Source of the DNA: Viridibacterium sp047600765
GTDB lineage: Bacteria > Pseudomonadota > Gammaproteobacteria > Burkholderiales > Rhodocyclaceae
Length of the DNA stretch: 64,000 nt
Assembly: GCA_047600765.1 (NCBI GenBank)
Contig: JASGKF010000002.1
Location: 496,001-560,000 of the forward strand
Direction: 5' to 3'
Positions within the stretch are counted from its first letter, which is position 1, and each line of letters begins with the position of its first letter. Made by a program: the position numbers and the translations under genes. The notes beneath the pieces are model-generated. The model saw only the letters and a program-made list of their open reading frames with translations, had not been told where the DNA came from and did no database searches. Shown piece after piece: positions 51,607 through 60,172 of the stretch.

Positions 51607-52698
51607 ATGAGCACAACGCCCGCAAACCCATCCTCCCATCCTTCCCCGTTCGCGGAGAAGACCCGGGGCCTGGAGCTGTTGTCATCGGCCATCGTGATGG
51701 TCGATAACTCGTTGACGGTCTGCTACTTCAACTCGGCGGCAGAGAACCTGTTTGCCGTGGGCAGTCGTCAGGCCATGGGGCGAGCACTGCTGCCCCTGCT
51801 GGGCGAGACGACCGGCCTCAAGGCTGCGCTCGACAGCGCGCTGGCGCACAACTGGAGCTACACCGGCCAGAACGTGATGATCCGCCGGCCGAACCAGGCG
51901 GCCATCCACCTCGATTGCACCGTGACGCCGGTCGAGCTGTCGCCCGCGCGCTTGCTGCTGGAATTCCGGCCCATCGATGCGCAGCTGCGTGTGGCGCGTG
52001 AAGAGCGCCTGATCGAGCAGCAACAAGCCAACCGCGAGCTGGTGCGCAACCTAGCCCACGAGATCAAGAACCCGCTTGGCGGCATCCGTGGCTCGGCGCA
52101 GTTGCTGGAGCGCGAACTCGACGACCCGCACTGGCGTGAATACACCCAGGTGATCATCGCCGAGGCGGATCGCCTGCAGGATCTGATGAATCGCCTGCTG
52201 AATTCGCACCGCATGATGCACCCCATCGTGCTGAACATTCACGATGTGCTGGAGCGCGTGCTGCGTCTCGTGCAGGCTGAATTCCCTGAAGTGCAGGTGC
52301 GCCGTGACTATGACGTCAGCTTGCCGCAGCTGACAGCTGATCGGGAACAGCTGATCCAGTCCGTACTCAACATCGCGCGCAACGCAGCACAGGCCATGAG
52401 CGGCAAGGGCGAGGTCGTGCTGCGCACGCGCGCAGCGCGCCAGGTGACTTTGGCCAAGCGTCGTCACAAGCTGGCACTGGAATTGCGAGTGATAGACAAC
52501 GGGCCCGGCATTCCGGACGAAATCCGCGACAAGATTTTCTACCCGCTGGTGTCGGGGCGCGAAGGCGGGTCGGGGTTGGGCTTGTCGATCGCGCAGAGCT
52601 TTGTCGAGCAGCATCAGGGCACGATCGATCTGGAGAGTGTGCCGGGAAGAACCTGCTTCACCATCATGCTGCCGCTGACTCAGCCGGCGGGGCACTGA
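51607..52698 (+). CDS. ntrB: Nitrogen regulation sensor histidine kinase NtrB
   Basis: A 363-residue cytosolic kinase. The PAS domain is at about 20–125 (LLSSAIVMVDNSLTVCYFN), the phospho-acceptor His151 lies in RNLAHEIKNPLGGIRGSA, and the ATPase domain has LNIARNAAQAM (N box), DNGPGIPDEI (G1) and GGSGLGLSIA (G2). It phosphorylates NtrC under nitrogen limitation and acts as phosphatase when PII is bound. It is 70 bp before ntrC in the same direction. Confidence 0.95.
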   Translation: MSTTPANPSSHPSPFAEKTRGLELLSSAIVMVDNSLTVCYFNSAAENLFAVGSRQAMGRALLPLLGETTGLKAALDSALAHNWSYTGQNVMIRRPNQAAIHLDCTVTPVELSPARLLLEFRPIDAQLRVAREERLIEQQQANRELVRNLAHEIKNPLGGIRGSAQLLERELDDPHWREYTQVIIAEADRLQDLMNRLLNSHRMMHPIVLNIHDVLERVLRLVQAEFPEVQVRRDYDVSLPQLTADREQLIQSVLNIARNAAQAMSGKGEVVLRTRAARQVTLAKRRHKLALELRVIDNGPGIPDEIRDKIFYPLVSGREGGSGLGLSIAQSFVEQHQGTIDLESVPGRTCFTIMLPLTQPAGH

Positions 52699-52768
52699 TG
52701 TCCTGCAATGCAATTCGCGTAACATGCGCGGCCAACCGAACAATTGCTGAAATATTTACGGAAACCTG

Positions 52769-54190
52769 ATGAATCCTGTCTGGATCGTTGACGATGACCG
52801 CTCCATCCGCTGGGTGCTCGAAAAGGCACTCGCGCGCGAGGAAATCCCGTTCCGCAGTTTCTCTGCGGCAACCGAGGCGCTGGCGCAACTGGAGTCGAAT
52901 GCCACGCCGCCGCAGGTGCTGATGTCCGACATCCACATGCCCGGCGAATCGGGCCTGGTGCTGCTGCAGAAGATCAAGGAGCGCTTCCCGCAGCTGCCGG
53001 TCATCATCATGACTGCCTACACCGACCTCGACAGCGCCGTGGCGGCCTTCCAGGGTGGTGCTTTCGAATACCTGCCCAAGCCTTTCGACGTCGACCAGGC
53101 CATCGACCTGCTGCGTCGTGCGCTGGAAGAGAGCCAGCATCATCCCGAAGCCGTCGAGGCCGTCACCGCCGTGCCCGAGATCCTCGGCCAGGCGCCGTCG
53201 ATGCAGGAGGTGTTCCGCGCCATCGGTCGTCTGTCGCAGTCGCACGCTACGGTGCTCATCAACGGCGAGTCCGGTACGGGTAAGGAACTTGTCGCGCGTG
53301 CCCTGCATCGCCACAGCCCGCGCAAGGAAGGCCCCTTCGTTGCGATCAACACGGCAGCCATTCCGCGTGACCTGCTGGAATCCGAACTGTTCGGCCACGA
53401 GCGTGGCTCGTTCACCGGTGCGACGGGGCAGCGTCGTGGCCGTTTCGAGCAGGCCGAGGGCGGCACGCTGTTCCTCGACGAAATCGGCGATATGCCGGCG
53501 GAATTGCAGACGCGTCTGCTGCGCGTGCTGTCCGATGGTCACTTCTATCGTGTTGGTGGCCATACTCCGGTCAAGGCCAATGTGCGGGTGATCGCCGCGA
53601 CCCACCAGAACCTCGACCAGCGCGTGCGCGAAGGCCAGTTCCGCGAGGATCTGTTCCACCGCCTCAACGTCATTCGCTTGCGTTTGCCGCCGCTGCGCGA
53701 GCGTCGCGAAGACATCCCCATCCTGACACGTCACTTCCTGGTGCAGAGTTCGCAGCAATTGGGCGTGGAGGCCAAGCGCCTCACCGAAGCGGCCGTGCGC
53801 CACATCCAGACGCTGGACTTTCCGGGCAACGTGCGCCAGCTCGAAAACCTGTGCCACTGGCTGACCGTGATGGCACCGGGCCAGATGGTGGACGTGGCCG
53901 ACCTGCCGTCCGAAGTGCGCGACTCGACGCCGGCCAGCACGCCGGTGGCCTTGTCGGGCGACTGGCTGGCAGCACTCAACGCCGAAGCAGACCGTTTGCT
54001 CGCGCAGTCGCCGGGCGAGGTGTATGACCTGCTCAACCGCGATTTCGAGCGCGCGCTGATCCTGCGGGCACTGGCTTCCACCGGTGGACGACGCGTTGAA
54101 GCGGCGCAGCTGCTGGGCATCGGGCGCAACACCATCACGCGCAAGATCCAGGAACTGGGCATCGACGGCGGCAAGGACGAGGCTGAATAA
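52769..54190 (+). CDS. ntrC: Nitrogen regulation response regulator NtrC
   Basis: A sigma-54 activator of 473 residues. The receiver domain has the phosphorylation site Asp54 (LMSDIHMPGESG). The AAA+ domain carries Walker A GESGTGKE (166–173) and the sigma-54-contact loop GSFTGA (213–218), with serine where GAFTGA is most common. Walker B is GTLFLDEIGDM. The C-terminal Fis-type helix-turn-helix is GGRRVEAAQLLGIGRNTITR. It should bind the two sites upstream of glnA and drive the sigma-54 promoter there. Confidence 0.96.
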   Translation: MNPVWIVDDDRSIRWVLEKALAREEIPFRSFSAATEALAQLESNATPPQVLMSDIHMPGESGLVLLQKIKERFPQLPVIIMTAYTDLDSAVAAFQGGAFEYLPKPFDVDQAIDLLRRALEESQHHPEAVEAVTAVPEILGQAPSMQEVFRAIGRLSQSHATVLINGESGTGKELVARALHRHSPRKEGPFVAINTAAIPRDLLESELFGHERGSFTGATGQRRGRFEQAEGGTLFLDEIGDMPAELQTRLLRVLSDGHFYRVGGHTPVKANVRVIAATHQNLDQRVREGQFREDLFHRLNVIRLRLPPLRERREDIPILTRHFLVQSSQQLGVEAKRLTEAAVRHIQTLDFPGNVRQLENLCHWLTVMAPGQMVDVADLPSEVRDSTPASTPVALSGDWLAALNAEADRLLAQSPGEVYDLLNRDFERALILRALASTGGRRVEAAQLLGIGRNTITRKIQELGIDGGKDEAE

Positions 54191-54225
54191 CGCGGCCCCC
54201 GCCGCGCCCGCACAAAGGTGATTTT

Positions 54226-54255
54226 CTGCAAGCTCCGCCCGGCGGGGCTTTGCAG
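54226..54255. terminator. GC-rich hairpin after ntrC
   Basis: CTGCAAGCTCCGCC pairs with GGCGGGGCTTTGCAG (one bulge) around a single C. It lies 36 bp after ntrC and 28 bp before birA. There is no T run after it, so it may be a pause or processing hairpin rather than a full terminator. Confidence 0.4.
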
Positions 54256-54282
54256 GCGGTGCGCAGCGGCTATAGTCACGCC

Positions 54283-55083
54283 ATGACCACCGTGGCTGAT
54301 CCCTCCCTCGACTTCCTTCGCCTGCGCGACCTCCTCGGCGCCTGCGCGGGGCGCTTCGACGTCGATCACGTTGCAGTTTGCGATTCCACCAACACCCGTC
54401 TGCTCGAACGTGCCCAGCGCGGCTCGGGCAGCGGCACCGTGCTTGTGGCCGATGCGCAGACGGCGGGGCGCGGTCGGCGCGGGCGTACCTGGGTGTCGGC
54501 ACCGGGCAGCAGCCTGAGCTTCTCGCTGCTGTGGCGCTTCCCTGCGGCACAGCGGCTGGAAGGGCTGAGTCTCGCCGTCGGCCTTGCCATCGTGCGTGGT
54601 CTCGGCAAGCTGGGTGCGACAGGCTTGGCCCTCAAGTGGCCGAATGACATCTGGTTGAACGGTCGCAAGCTGGGCGGTGTGCTGGTCGAAGTGGCGCAGG
54701 GTGCGCGCGGTGAGTGGGCAACCGTCATCGGTATCGGCCTCAACCTGCGTGCACAACCAGAGTGGGCCGAGCAGATCGCACAACCCTTTGCCGCGCTGGA
54801 CGAGTTGTCGCAGCCCGCGCCGGATCGCGAAGCGGTGCTGGCGGCGATCCTTGCTGCCTTGTTCGATGTGCTGACGCAGTTCGGTAGCCGGGGCTTTGCG
54901 GCCTTCGTCGATGACTGGATGAGCTTCCATGCCCTGTTGGGGGCGGATGTCTCCGTCGAGCAGCATGGCTTGAAGCGTTATGGACGCTGCGGCGCCGTCG
55001 ATGCCCTGGGGCGGCTGACGGTGGAGACGCCGGAAGGCGAGATGCATGTTTTCGGAGGCGAGGTCAGCCTGCGCGCGACCTGA
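54283..55083 (+). CDS. birA: Biotin–[acetyl-CoA-carboxylase] ligase
   Basis: A 266-residue biotin protein ligase. It has the biotinyl-AMP loop GRGRRGRTW, KWPNDIWLNGRKLGGVLVEV, and a C-terminal SH3-like domain. There is no N-terminal winged helix like that of Escherichia coli BirA, so it should be a ligase only and not a repressor. It biotinylates the carrier protein of acetyl-CoA carboxylase. The ATG at 54283 was chosen over the longer frame because it begins the domain normally. coaX follows 9 bp later. Confidence 0.92.
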   Translation: MTTVADPSLDFLRLRDLLGACAGRFDVDHVAVCDSTNTRLLERAQRGSGSGTVLVADAQTAGRGRRGRTWVSAPGSSLSFSLLWRFPAAQRLEGLSLAVGLAIVRGLGKLGATGLALKWPNDIWLNGRKLGGVLVEVAQGARGEWATVIGIGLNLRAQPEWAEQIAQPFAALDELSQPAPDREAVLAAILAALFDVLTQFGSRGFAAFVDDWMSFHALLGADVSVEQHGLKRYGRCGAVDALGRLTVETPEGEMHVFGGEVSLRAT

Positions 55084-55092
55084 GCCTGGCCC

Positions 55093-55803
55093 ATGTATCT
55101 GTTCATCGACGCCGGCAACACGCGCATCAAGTACGCTGCCCACGATGGACAGCGTTGGTTGTTCCATCGTGTCACCACTGGCGAGGCGTTGGCACTGGAT
55201 CTGCCGACTGGCGTGAGCTGGCGCGGCGCACTGGCGGCCAGCGTGGCATCCCCGGCGGTGAATGCGGCGCTGGACGAACAATGCCGTCTGCATGGTCTGA
55301 CGCTGGACTGGTTCCGGTCTTCGTCTGTGGCCTGTGGCGTGCGCAATGCGTACGCCGACCCGTCACAGCTGGGTGTGGATCGCTGGGCGGCCGCGCTGGC
55401 GGCCTGGGGCAGGGTGCAGGGGCCTTGCCTGGTAGTGAGTGCCGGGACGGCGACGACCATCGACCTCATCGAAACTGACGCCGCGGGCGGCGGGCTGTTT
55501 GCCGGCGGCTGCATCCTGCCCGGCTTCGACATGATGCGTCGCGCGCTGGCCGAGGGTACGGCGCGCTTGCCCTTGGCTGAAGGGGGTTGGCAGCCCAAGC
55601 CTGATCGCACGCAGGACGCGATCTACAGTGGTTGCCTGAATGCGCAGCTGGGCGCCATCGAACGCATGCGTAGCCAGTTGCCGGCCGGATCGCCCGTCTT
55701 GCTCGCGGGGGGGGCGGCGCCCCTGCTGCGGCTGCAGATCGCGGCGCCCGTCATCGAGGCGCCGGATCTGGTGCTGGAAGGCTTGCTGCGCGCGGCGCGC
55801 TGA
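55093..55803 (+). CDS. coaX: Type III pantothenate kinase
   Basis: A 236-residue CoaX of the ASKHA fold, first step of coenzyme A synthesis. Phosphate-binding FIDAGNTRIKYAA is at the N-terminus, GVDRWAAALAAW is the pantothenate region, and VVSAGTATTIDLI the second phosphate loop. It lacks strong feedback inhibition by CoA in this family. Cotranscribed with birA, as in many betaproteobacteria. Its stop directly abuts the stop of mipA on the other strand. Confidence 0.94.
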   Translation: MYLFIDAGNTRIKYAAHDGQRWLFHRVTTGEALALDLPTGVSWRGALAASVASPAVNAALDEQCRLHGLTLDWFRSSSVACGVRNAYADPSQLGVDRWAAALAAWGRVQGPCLVVSAGTATTIDLIETDAAGGGLFAGGCILPGFDMMRRALAEGTARLPLAEGGWQPKPDRTQDAIYSGCLNAQLGAIERMRSQLPAGSPVLLAGGAAPLLRLQIAAPVIEAPDLVLEGLLRAAR

Positions 55804-56676
55804 TCAGTCTTCGTCGCGCACGAGTACGCGCTCGCTGGATTCCTTGAATACCCACGCCAGGGTGAAGCCGGCGGAATAGTTGTACTTGCGGCGTACCAGA
55901 GGGCTGTCATCAAACACGGCGCCATTGACTGAACTGGTGCGCACGAAGGCGCCGACAGCCAACTTGCCGAAGCGGCGTAACAGTCCAGTGGAGACTTGCC
56001 AGCCGCCGTAACCGGCCTTGGCCTGATAGGCCGCACGGGACGATGTGGCGTACTGCGAGTTGACGCCATAGATGTACTGGTGGTATTTCTGTGAGCCGAA
56101 GTAGGCGCCAATCTGTGCGCCGAACTTCCAATTGTTACGCGGTGTATGCGAGAAGGTCAGCGTCGGCGTGAAGACTTGGCCTTGCCCGCGTAGGGCGCTG
56201 TGCTTGCCGCCGAACTCCGCGCTGATGATCTGCCGCACTGGCAGGCTCAGATCGATGCGGTTGGTGTCCTGCGGTTTGCCGAACAGGCGCACGATGGCTT
56301 GAGGGCCGATTTCGAGGTAGGGGTCGAGGTCGGGCATACCGCGGCGCGCTTCGTTCTTGTCGCTGTCAACGGGCAGGCCGCCGCCGAAGCTGAATTCGAG
56401 GTCCAGGCGGTCACTGGCGTAGAGTTCACCACGCAGGCCGTTGCGGTCGGCCTTGAGAAGGTCCCCGCGGTAATAGAAGTAAGGGATCGGCACGAGCCCG
56501 ATGGTTTGATGGTCGGCGCCACGATAGTCGGGCAGTGAATAAAAACCGGGACCAATCCCCAGCTCCCACTTCGGGGCCGTGCGCCCACTGTTTGTTTCTG
56601 CTTGAGGCGTTGTCTGGGCCTGTGCGGCTCCGGCGACGACGACAGGCAGGCAGGCGACAGCAAGGCGCTTCAGCAT
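55804..56676 (-). CDS. MipA/OmpV-family outer-membrane protein
   Basis: A 290-residue outer-membrane beta-barrel. A signal peptide (cleavage after AQAQ) is followed by a GIGPGFYSLPDYRGADHQTI start of the MipA domain and alternating beta strands; the chain ends AWVFKESSERVLVRDED. MipA binds murein hydrolases in Escherichia coli; in most bacteria the family is linked to stress or peptide entry. It is monocistronic between coaX (convergent) and the SPOR gene (divergent). The frame is open far upstream, but the signal peptide sets this start. Confidence 0.85.
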   Translation of the reverse strand: MLKRLAVACLPVVVAGAAQAQTTPQAETNSGRTAPKWELGIGPGFYSLPDYRGADHQTIGLVPIPYFYYRGDLLKADRNGLRGELYASDRLDLEFSFGGGLPVDSDKNEARRGMPDLDPYLEIGPQAIVRLFGKPQDTNRIDLSLPVRQIISAEFGGKHSALRGQGQVFTPTLTFSHTPRNNWKFGAQIGAYFGSQKYHQYIYGVNSQYATSSRAAYQAKAGYGGWQVSTGLLRRFGKLAVGAFVRTSSVNGAVFDDSPLVRRKYNYSAGFTLAWVFKESSERVLVRDED

Positions 56677-56818
56677 GGGGCGGCTTTCGTGGAAGGTGAC
56701 AGAGGCTGCATTCTCGCAGCAAAAGTCCCTTGTGGCAGCGCGTCCGTTCGGCGGAACACGCCTTCCGGTGCCGCGGCAGGCTTGGAACTCTGGGCGCCGC
56801 AAAGGATAATCCCGCCCC

Positions 56819-57622
56819 ATGATCGGATTACGCTTACTGCTTGGCGTCCTGCTGGCGTTCAACCTGGCCTGCCTGGCCATTGCGGCCCTGCCTTTGCTGG
56901 GCCGTGACCCGCTGTTCATGGGGACGACCGAGCCGGAACGCATGCTCAACCAGCTCGCGCCAGAGCGTCTCAAGGTGCTGCACGCCCAGTCCGACCCCTT
57001 GCCGGAGGCGCCGGCCGCGGCCGCCATCGCGCAGGTCGAGGCGAGCAGCGCCAGTGCGGCGGAAGCTTCCGCGCCGGTGGGTGCCGAAGCGTCACCACCC
57101 GCAGCCGCATCGGCGCCCCAGCCGCAGACGGTTCCCACCCCACCCATTGCAGGCAGCGCGCCTTCGGGTACTGCCTGCGTGGCGTTCGGACATATGACGA
57201 CGGCGCAGGCGCAGGCGCTTGCGCAGCGTGTGCGCAAGGTGGGCAGTGGCCTGAGTGTTCGTGAAGAGGCACCGAAGCCTTCCTCGTTCTGGGTGAATAT
57301 TCCGCCACAGGGCGGCAAGGAAGGTGCGGAGCGCCGTGCTGCCGAGCTCAAGGAGGTCGGGCTGGAAGACTTCTTCATCGTCCAGGAAGCGGGCGAGAAC
57401 CGTTTCGCCATTTCGCTGGGGCTGTTCAAGGCAGAGTCGCTGGCCGAGCGCCAGCTGGAGACCCTGCAGAAGCGCGGCGTAAAAGGGGCCAAGGTGTCCG
57501 CACGCATCAATCCCAACGGTGCGCGGGTCGAGATTTCGGGCGGTGGCGAACTGGTCGAGCGTGCGGCGGGTGAGGCGGCGACCGAGGTCAAGGCGGCTCA
57601 GCGCGAAGCCTGCACGGGCTGA
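56819..57622 (+). CDS. SPOR-domain membrane protein
   Basis: A 267-residue protein with one N-terminal transmembrane helix (about 5–25), an alanine/proline-rich linker (about 55–120), and a SPOR domain (about 175–235, FWVNIPPQGGKEGAERRAAE to SLGLFKAESLAERQLETL). SPOR domains bind denuded glycan strands at the division septum. Family members of this layout follow coaX in betaproteobacteria. It lies immediately before coaE, with no gap after its stop, and zapD follows, so this is a division-linked group. Confidence 0.85.
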   Translation: MIGLRLLLGVLLAFNLACLAIAALPLLGRDPLFMGTTEPERMLNQLAPERLKVLHAQSDPLPEAPAAAAIAQVEASSASAAEASAPVGAEASPPAAASAPQPQTVPTPPIAGSAPSGTACVAFGHMTTAQAQALAQRVRKVGSGLSVREEAPKPSSFWVNIPPQGGKEGAERRAAELKEVGLEDFFIVQEAGENRFAISLGLFKAESLAERQLETLQKRGVKGAKVSARINPNGARVEISGGGELVERAAGEAATEVKAAQREACTG

Positions 57623-58252
57623 GTGGTGGAGGCTGATACGTCCGCGCACACAGGGCCGCGTGTCATCGGCCTGACCGGTGGCATCGGTAGCGGCAAGAGC
57701 GCTGCGGCAGATCGTTTCGCCGAGCTGGGGGCGACAGTCGTGGATGCGGACGTCATTGCCCGTGCGCTGACTGCGCCGGGTGGCGCCGCGATAGCGCCGC
57801 TGCAGGCCGCTTTTGGCGACTGGGCGATCACGGCGGAAGGGGCGCTGGATCGCGCCGCCATGCGTGAGCGTGCGTTCGCCGATACGGCTGTCCGCCAGCA
57901 GCTCGAAGCTATTCTGCATCCCCTTGTCCGCCAGCAATGCGAGCGCGAGATCGCGGCGGCTATGGGGCCTTACGTCGTGCTGGTCGTGCCCTTGCTGGTC
58001 GAGACCGGGGGCTGGATCGCGCGTTGCGAGCGCATCGTGGTGGTGGATTGCCCTGAGGATCTGCAGCGTTCACGTGTCATGCAACGCAGTGGTCTGAGCG
58101 AGGCCCAGGTGCGCGCCATCATGGCGAGTCAGGCGAGCCGCGAGCAGCGCCGCGCCGCAGCACACGAAATCATTGACAACGCTGGGGATTTTGATAGTTT
58201 GCGGGCACAGGTAGATGCGCTGCACCAGCGCTTTCTGCCAGACCAGGGCTGA
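57623..58252 (+). CDS. coaE: Dephospho-CoA kinase
   Basis: A 209-residue P-loop kinase for the last step of coenzyme A synthesis. Walker A is GLTGGIGSGKSAAADRF, followed by VVDADVIAR and the lid region around RSRVMQRSGLSEAQVRAIM. The start is one of two adjacent GTG codons immediately after the SPOR gene stop (57623 or 57626). zapD follows by 46 bp, matching the usual coaE–zapD order. Confidence 0.94.
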   Translation: MVEADTSAHTGPRVIGLTGGIGSGKSAAADRFAELGATVVDADVIARALTAPGGAAIAPLQAAFGDWAITAEGALDRAAMRERAFADTAVRQQLEAILHPLVRQQCEREIAAAMGPYVVLVVPLLVETGGWIARCERIVVVDCPEDLQRSRVMQRSGLSEAQVRAIMASQASREQRRAAAHEIIDNAGDFDSLRAQVDALHQRFLPDQG

Positions 58253-58298
58253 AGCGAACCGGTCCTGACACTAAAACACGCTTCCACGCCGGCATGCA

Positions 58299-59048
58299 GT
58301 GATTACTTACGAATATCCGCTGAACGAGCGCATCCGGACGTTGCTGCGTCTGGAAGCCCTGTTCGACAAGGCGCTGCACTTCGCCACGGCGGATACAGGC
58401 TACGAGCATCATGCTGCCCTGATGTCACTTTTCGAGATCCTCGAAGTCGCCGGGCGCGCCGACCTCAAGGTCGATCTCGTGCAGGAACTCGAGCGCCAGC
58501 GCCAGACCCTGCATGCATTCCGCGACAATCCCCAGATCTCGGAAGAGGCGCTGTCCGGCGCGCTCTACGAGATCGAGCAGGCCAGCATGTCCCTGCTGGC
58601 GATGACGGGCAAGATCGGCCACTACGTGCGTGAAAGCGAATGGCTGATGGCGGTGCGCTCGCGTGCGGCGATTCCCGGTGGTGTCTGCGAATTCGATCTG
58701 CCGTCCTATCACCACTGGCTGAATCGTGATTCGGAGCGTCGCCGCACCGACATCCGCAACTGGCTGTCGCCGATGTTCCCCATTCGCGACGGCTTGGGCA
58801 TCGTGCTGCGCCTGCTGCGTGAGAGCGGTCGGCCCGAGATGCAGGTCGCGCGCCGTGGTGGCTACCAGCTGATGATGGGCAGCCGCGTTGCGCAGATGGC
58901 CCGCGTGCGCGTGCCGCGCGACAAGTCCTGCGTGCCGGAAATCAGCGCCAACAAGTACGCATTCAATATCCGTTTCGTGCTGCCCGAGTTCACCGCGCGG
59001 CCCCAGGTCGTCGACTCCGACATCGAGTTTGAGTTCGACCTTCTGTAA
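58299..59048 (+). CDS. zapD: Cell division protein ZapD
   Basis: A 249-residue ZapD that bundles FtsZ protofilaments at the septum. The N-terminal helical domain (YPLNERIRTLLRLEALFDKA) and the C-terminal beta-domain (SANKYAFNIRFVLPEF, ending in EFEFDLL) match the family. The GTG start gives the normal N-terminus. The yacG gene that often follows zapD is not present here. The 251 bp to coxB (59049–59299) hold no gene, only a weak promoter-like TTGCCG…GAAAAT near 59163–59192. Confidence 0.94.
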   Translation: MITYEYPLNERIRTLLRLEALFDKALHFATADTGYEHHAALMSLFEILEVAGRADLKVDLVQELERQRQTLHAFRDNPQISEEALSGALYEIEQASMSLLAMTGKIGHYVRESEWLMAVRSRAAIPGGVCEFDLPSYHHWLNRDSERRRTDIRNWLSPMFPIRDGLGIVLRLLRESGRPEMQVARRGGYQLMMGSRVAQMARVRVPRDKSCVPEISANKYAFNIRFVLPEFTARPQVVDSDIEFEFDLL

Positions 59049-59299
59049 TCTCTGACGAAATCCGCGCGACCCGCTCGTGGTCGCCCAGCCTGCCCAAGGC
59101 TATCGACAAGCCTCCCTGCGATTGGCGCTGGCGGCGCCCGCCATTGATAGGCGTCAATTTTTTTGCCGCATTTTTGTGTGCTGTGCGAAAATCCGCCCTC
59201 GTCAAAACCACGCTGGCAATAGTGCCAAGCGCGGTCAGAGAGATTACCGGACTGTTCATCTCGCGGCCCCGACGGGGGTGCGACCAGGGTGTTCAAGAC

Positions 59300-60121
59300 A
59301 TGAAAAAAGCAGCAGTGCGCGCAGTTCCCGCCGTATTGGCAGGGCTCCTGGCGATGGCTCCGGCCTTCGCCCTCGATAGCCAGTACAACTTCCAGACGCC
59401 TGTCACTGAAGTGGCAGAAAACATCCTGAGCCTCCACATGTCCATGTTCTGGATCTGTGTCGGGATCTTCGTCGCGGTGTTCGGTGTGATGTTCTATTCC
59501 ATCTGGGCCCACCGCAAGTCGAAGGGGGCCGTGGCGGCCACCTTCCACGAGAGCACGACCGTTGAGATCGCCTGGACGATCATTCCGGTCGTCATCCTCG
59601 TGATCATGGCCTGGCCGGCGACCAAGATGGTGCTGACCCAGAAAGACACGTCCTCCCCCGACATCACCATCAAGGCCACCGGCTATCAATGGAAATGGGG
59701 CTACGACTACGTGCAGGGTGAAGGGCAGGGCATCAGCTTCTACTCGACCCTGTCAACGCCGCGTGCGCAGATCGACCGTGGTGAATGGAAGGGCGACAAC
59801 TACCTTCTTGAAGTCGACAACGCGGTCTATGTCCCGGTCGGCAAGAAGGTGCGCGTCCTCCTGACCGCGCAGGACGTGATCCACGCCTGGTGGGTGCCGC
59901 AGTTCGGCGTCAAGCAGGACGCCATCCCCGGTGTCGTGCGCGACACCTGGTTCCGCGCCGAAAAGGAAGGCGTGTATCGCGGCAACTGCGTCGAGCTGTG
60001 CGGCAAGGACCACGGCTTCATGCCTATCGTCGTGCACGTCGTCTCGCCGGAAGCCTACGCCGCCTGGGTGGCCGAAAAGAAGAAGCCTGCCGCAGCGCCC
60101 GCCGTTGCGGCCGCAAGCTGA
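59300..60121 (+). CDS. coxB: Cytochrome c oxidase subunit II
   Basis: A 273-residue aa3-type subunit II with a signal peptide (MKKAAVRAVPAVLAGLLAM, cleavage near AFA), two membrane helices (about 45–68 and 85–110), and a periplasmic cupredoxin domain. The CuA site is complete: HAWWVPQ (His), CVELCGKDHGFM (two Cys, His, Met), and the electron-entry region WKWGYDY. It has no haem c motif. It is the first gene of the oxidase operon, 51 bp before ctaD. Confidence 0.95.
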   Translation: MKKAAVRAVPAVLAGLLAMAPAFALDSQYNFQTPVTEVAENILSLHMSMFWICVGIFVAVFGVMFYSIWAHRKSKGAVAATFHESTTVEIAWTIIPVVILVIMAWPATKMVLTQKDTSSPDITIKATGYQWKWGYDYVQGEGQGISFYSTLSTPRAQIDRGEWKGDNYLLEVDNAVYVPVGKKVRVLLTAQDVIHAWWVPQFGVKQDAIPGVVRDTWFRAEKEGVYRGNCVELCGKDHGFMPIVVHVVSPEAYAAWVAEKKKPAAAPAVAAAS

Positions 60122-60172
60122 TTCCGGACATCACGAACAGACATCAATACACAGGATTCACAGGAGCCGGAC

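Noticed and set aside
52664..54550. Open frame of about 630 codons on the minus strand opposite ntrC and birA
   Set aside because: Antisense shadow of a GC-rich gene; no start signal, no recognisable domain.
54283..55083. BirA as a biotin repressor
   Set aside because: The N-terminal DNA-binding domain is missing, so only the ligase function is supported.
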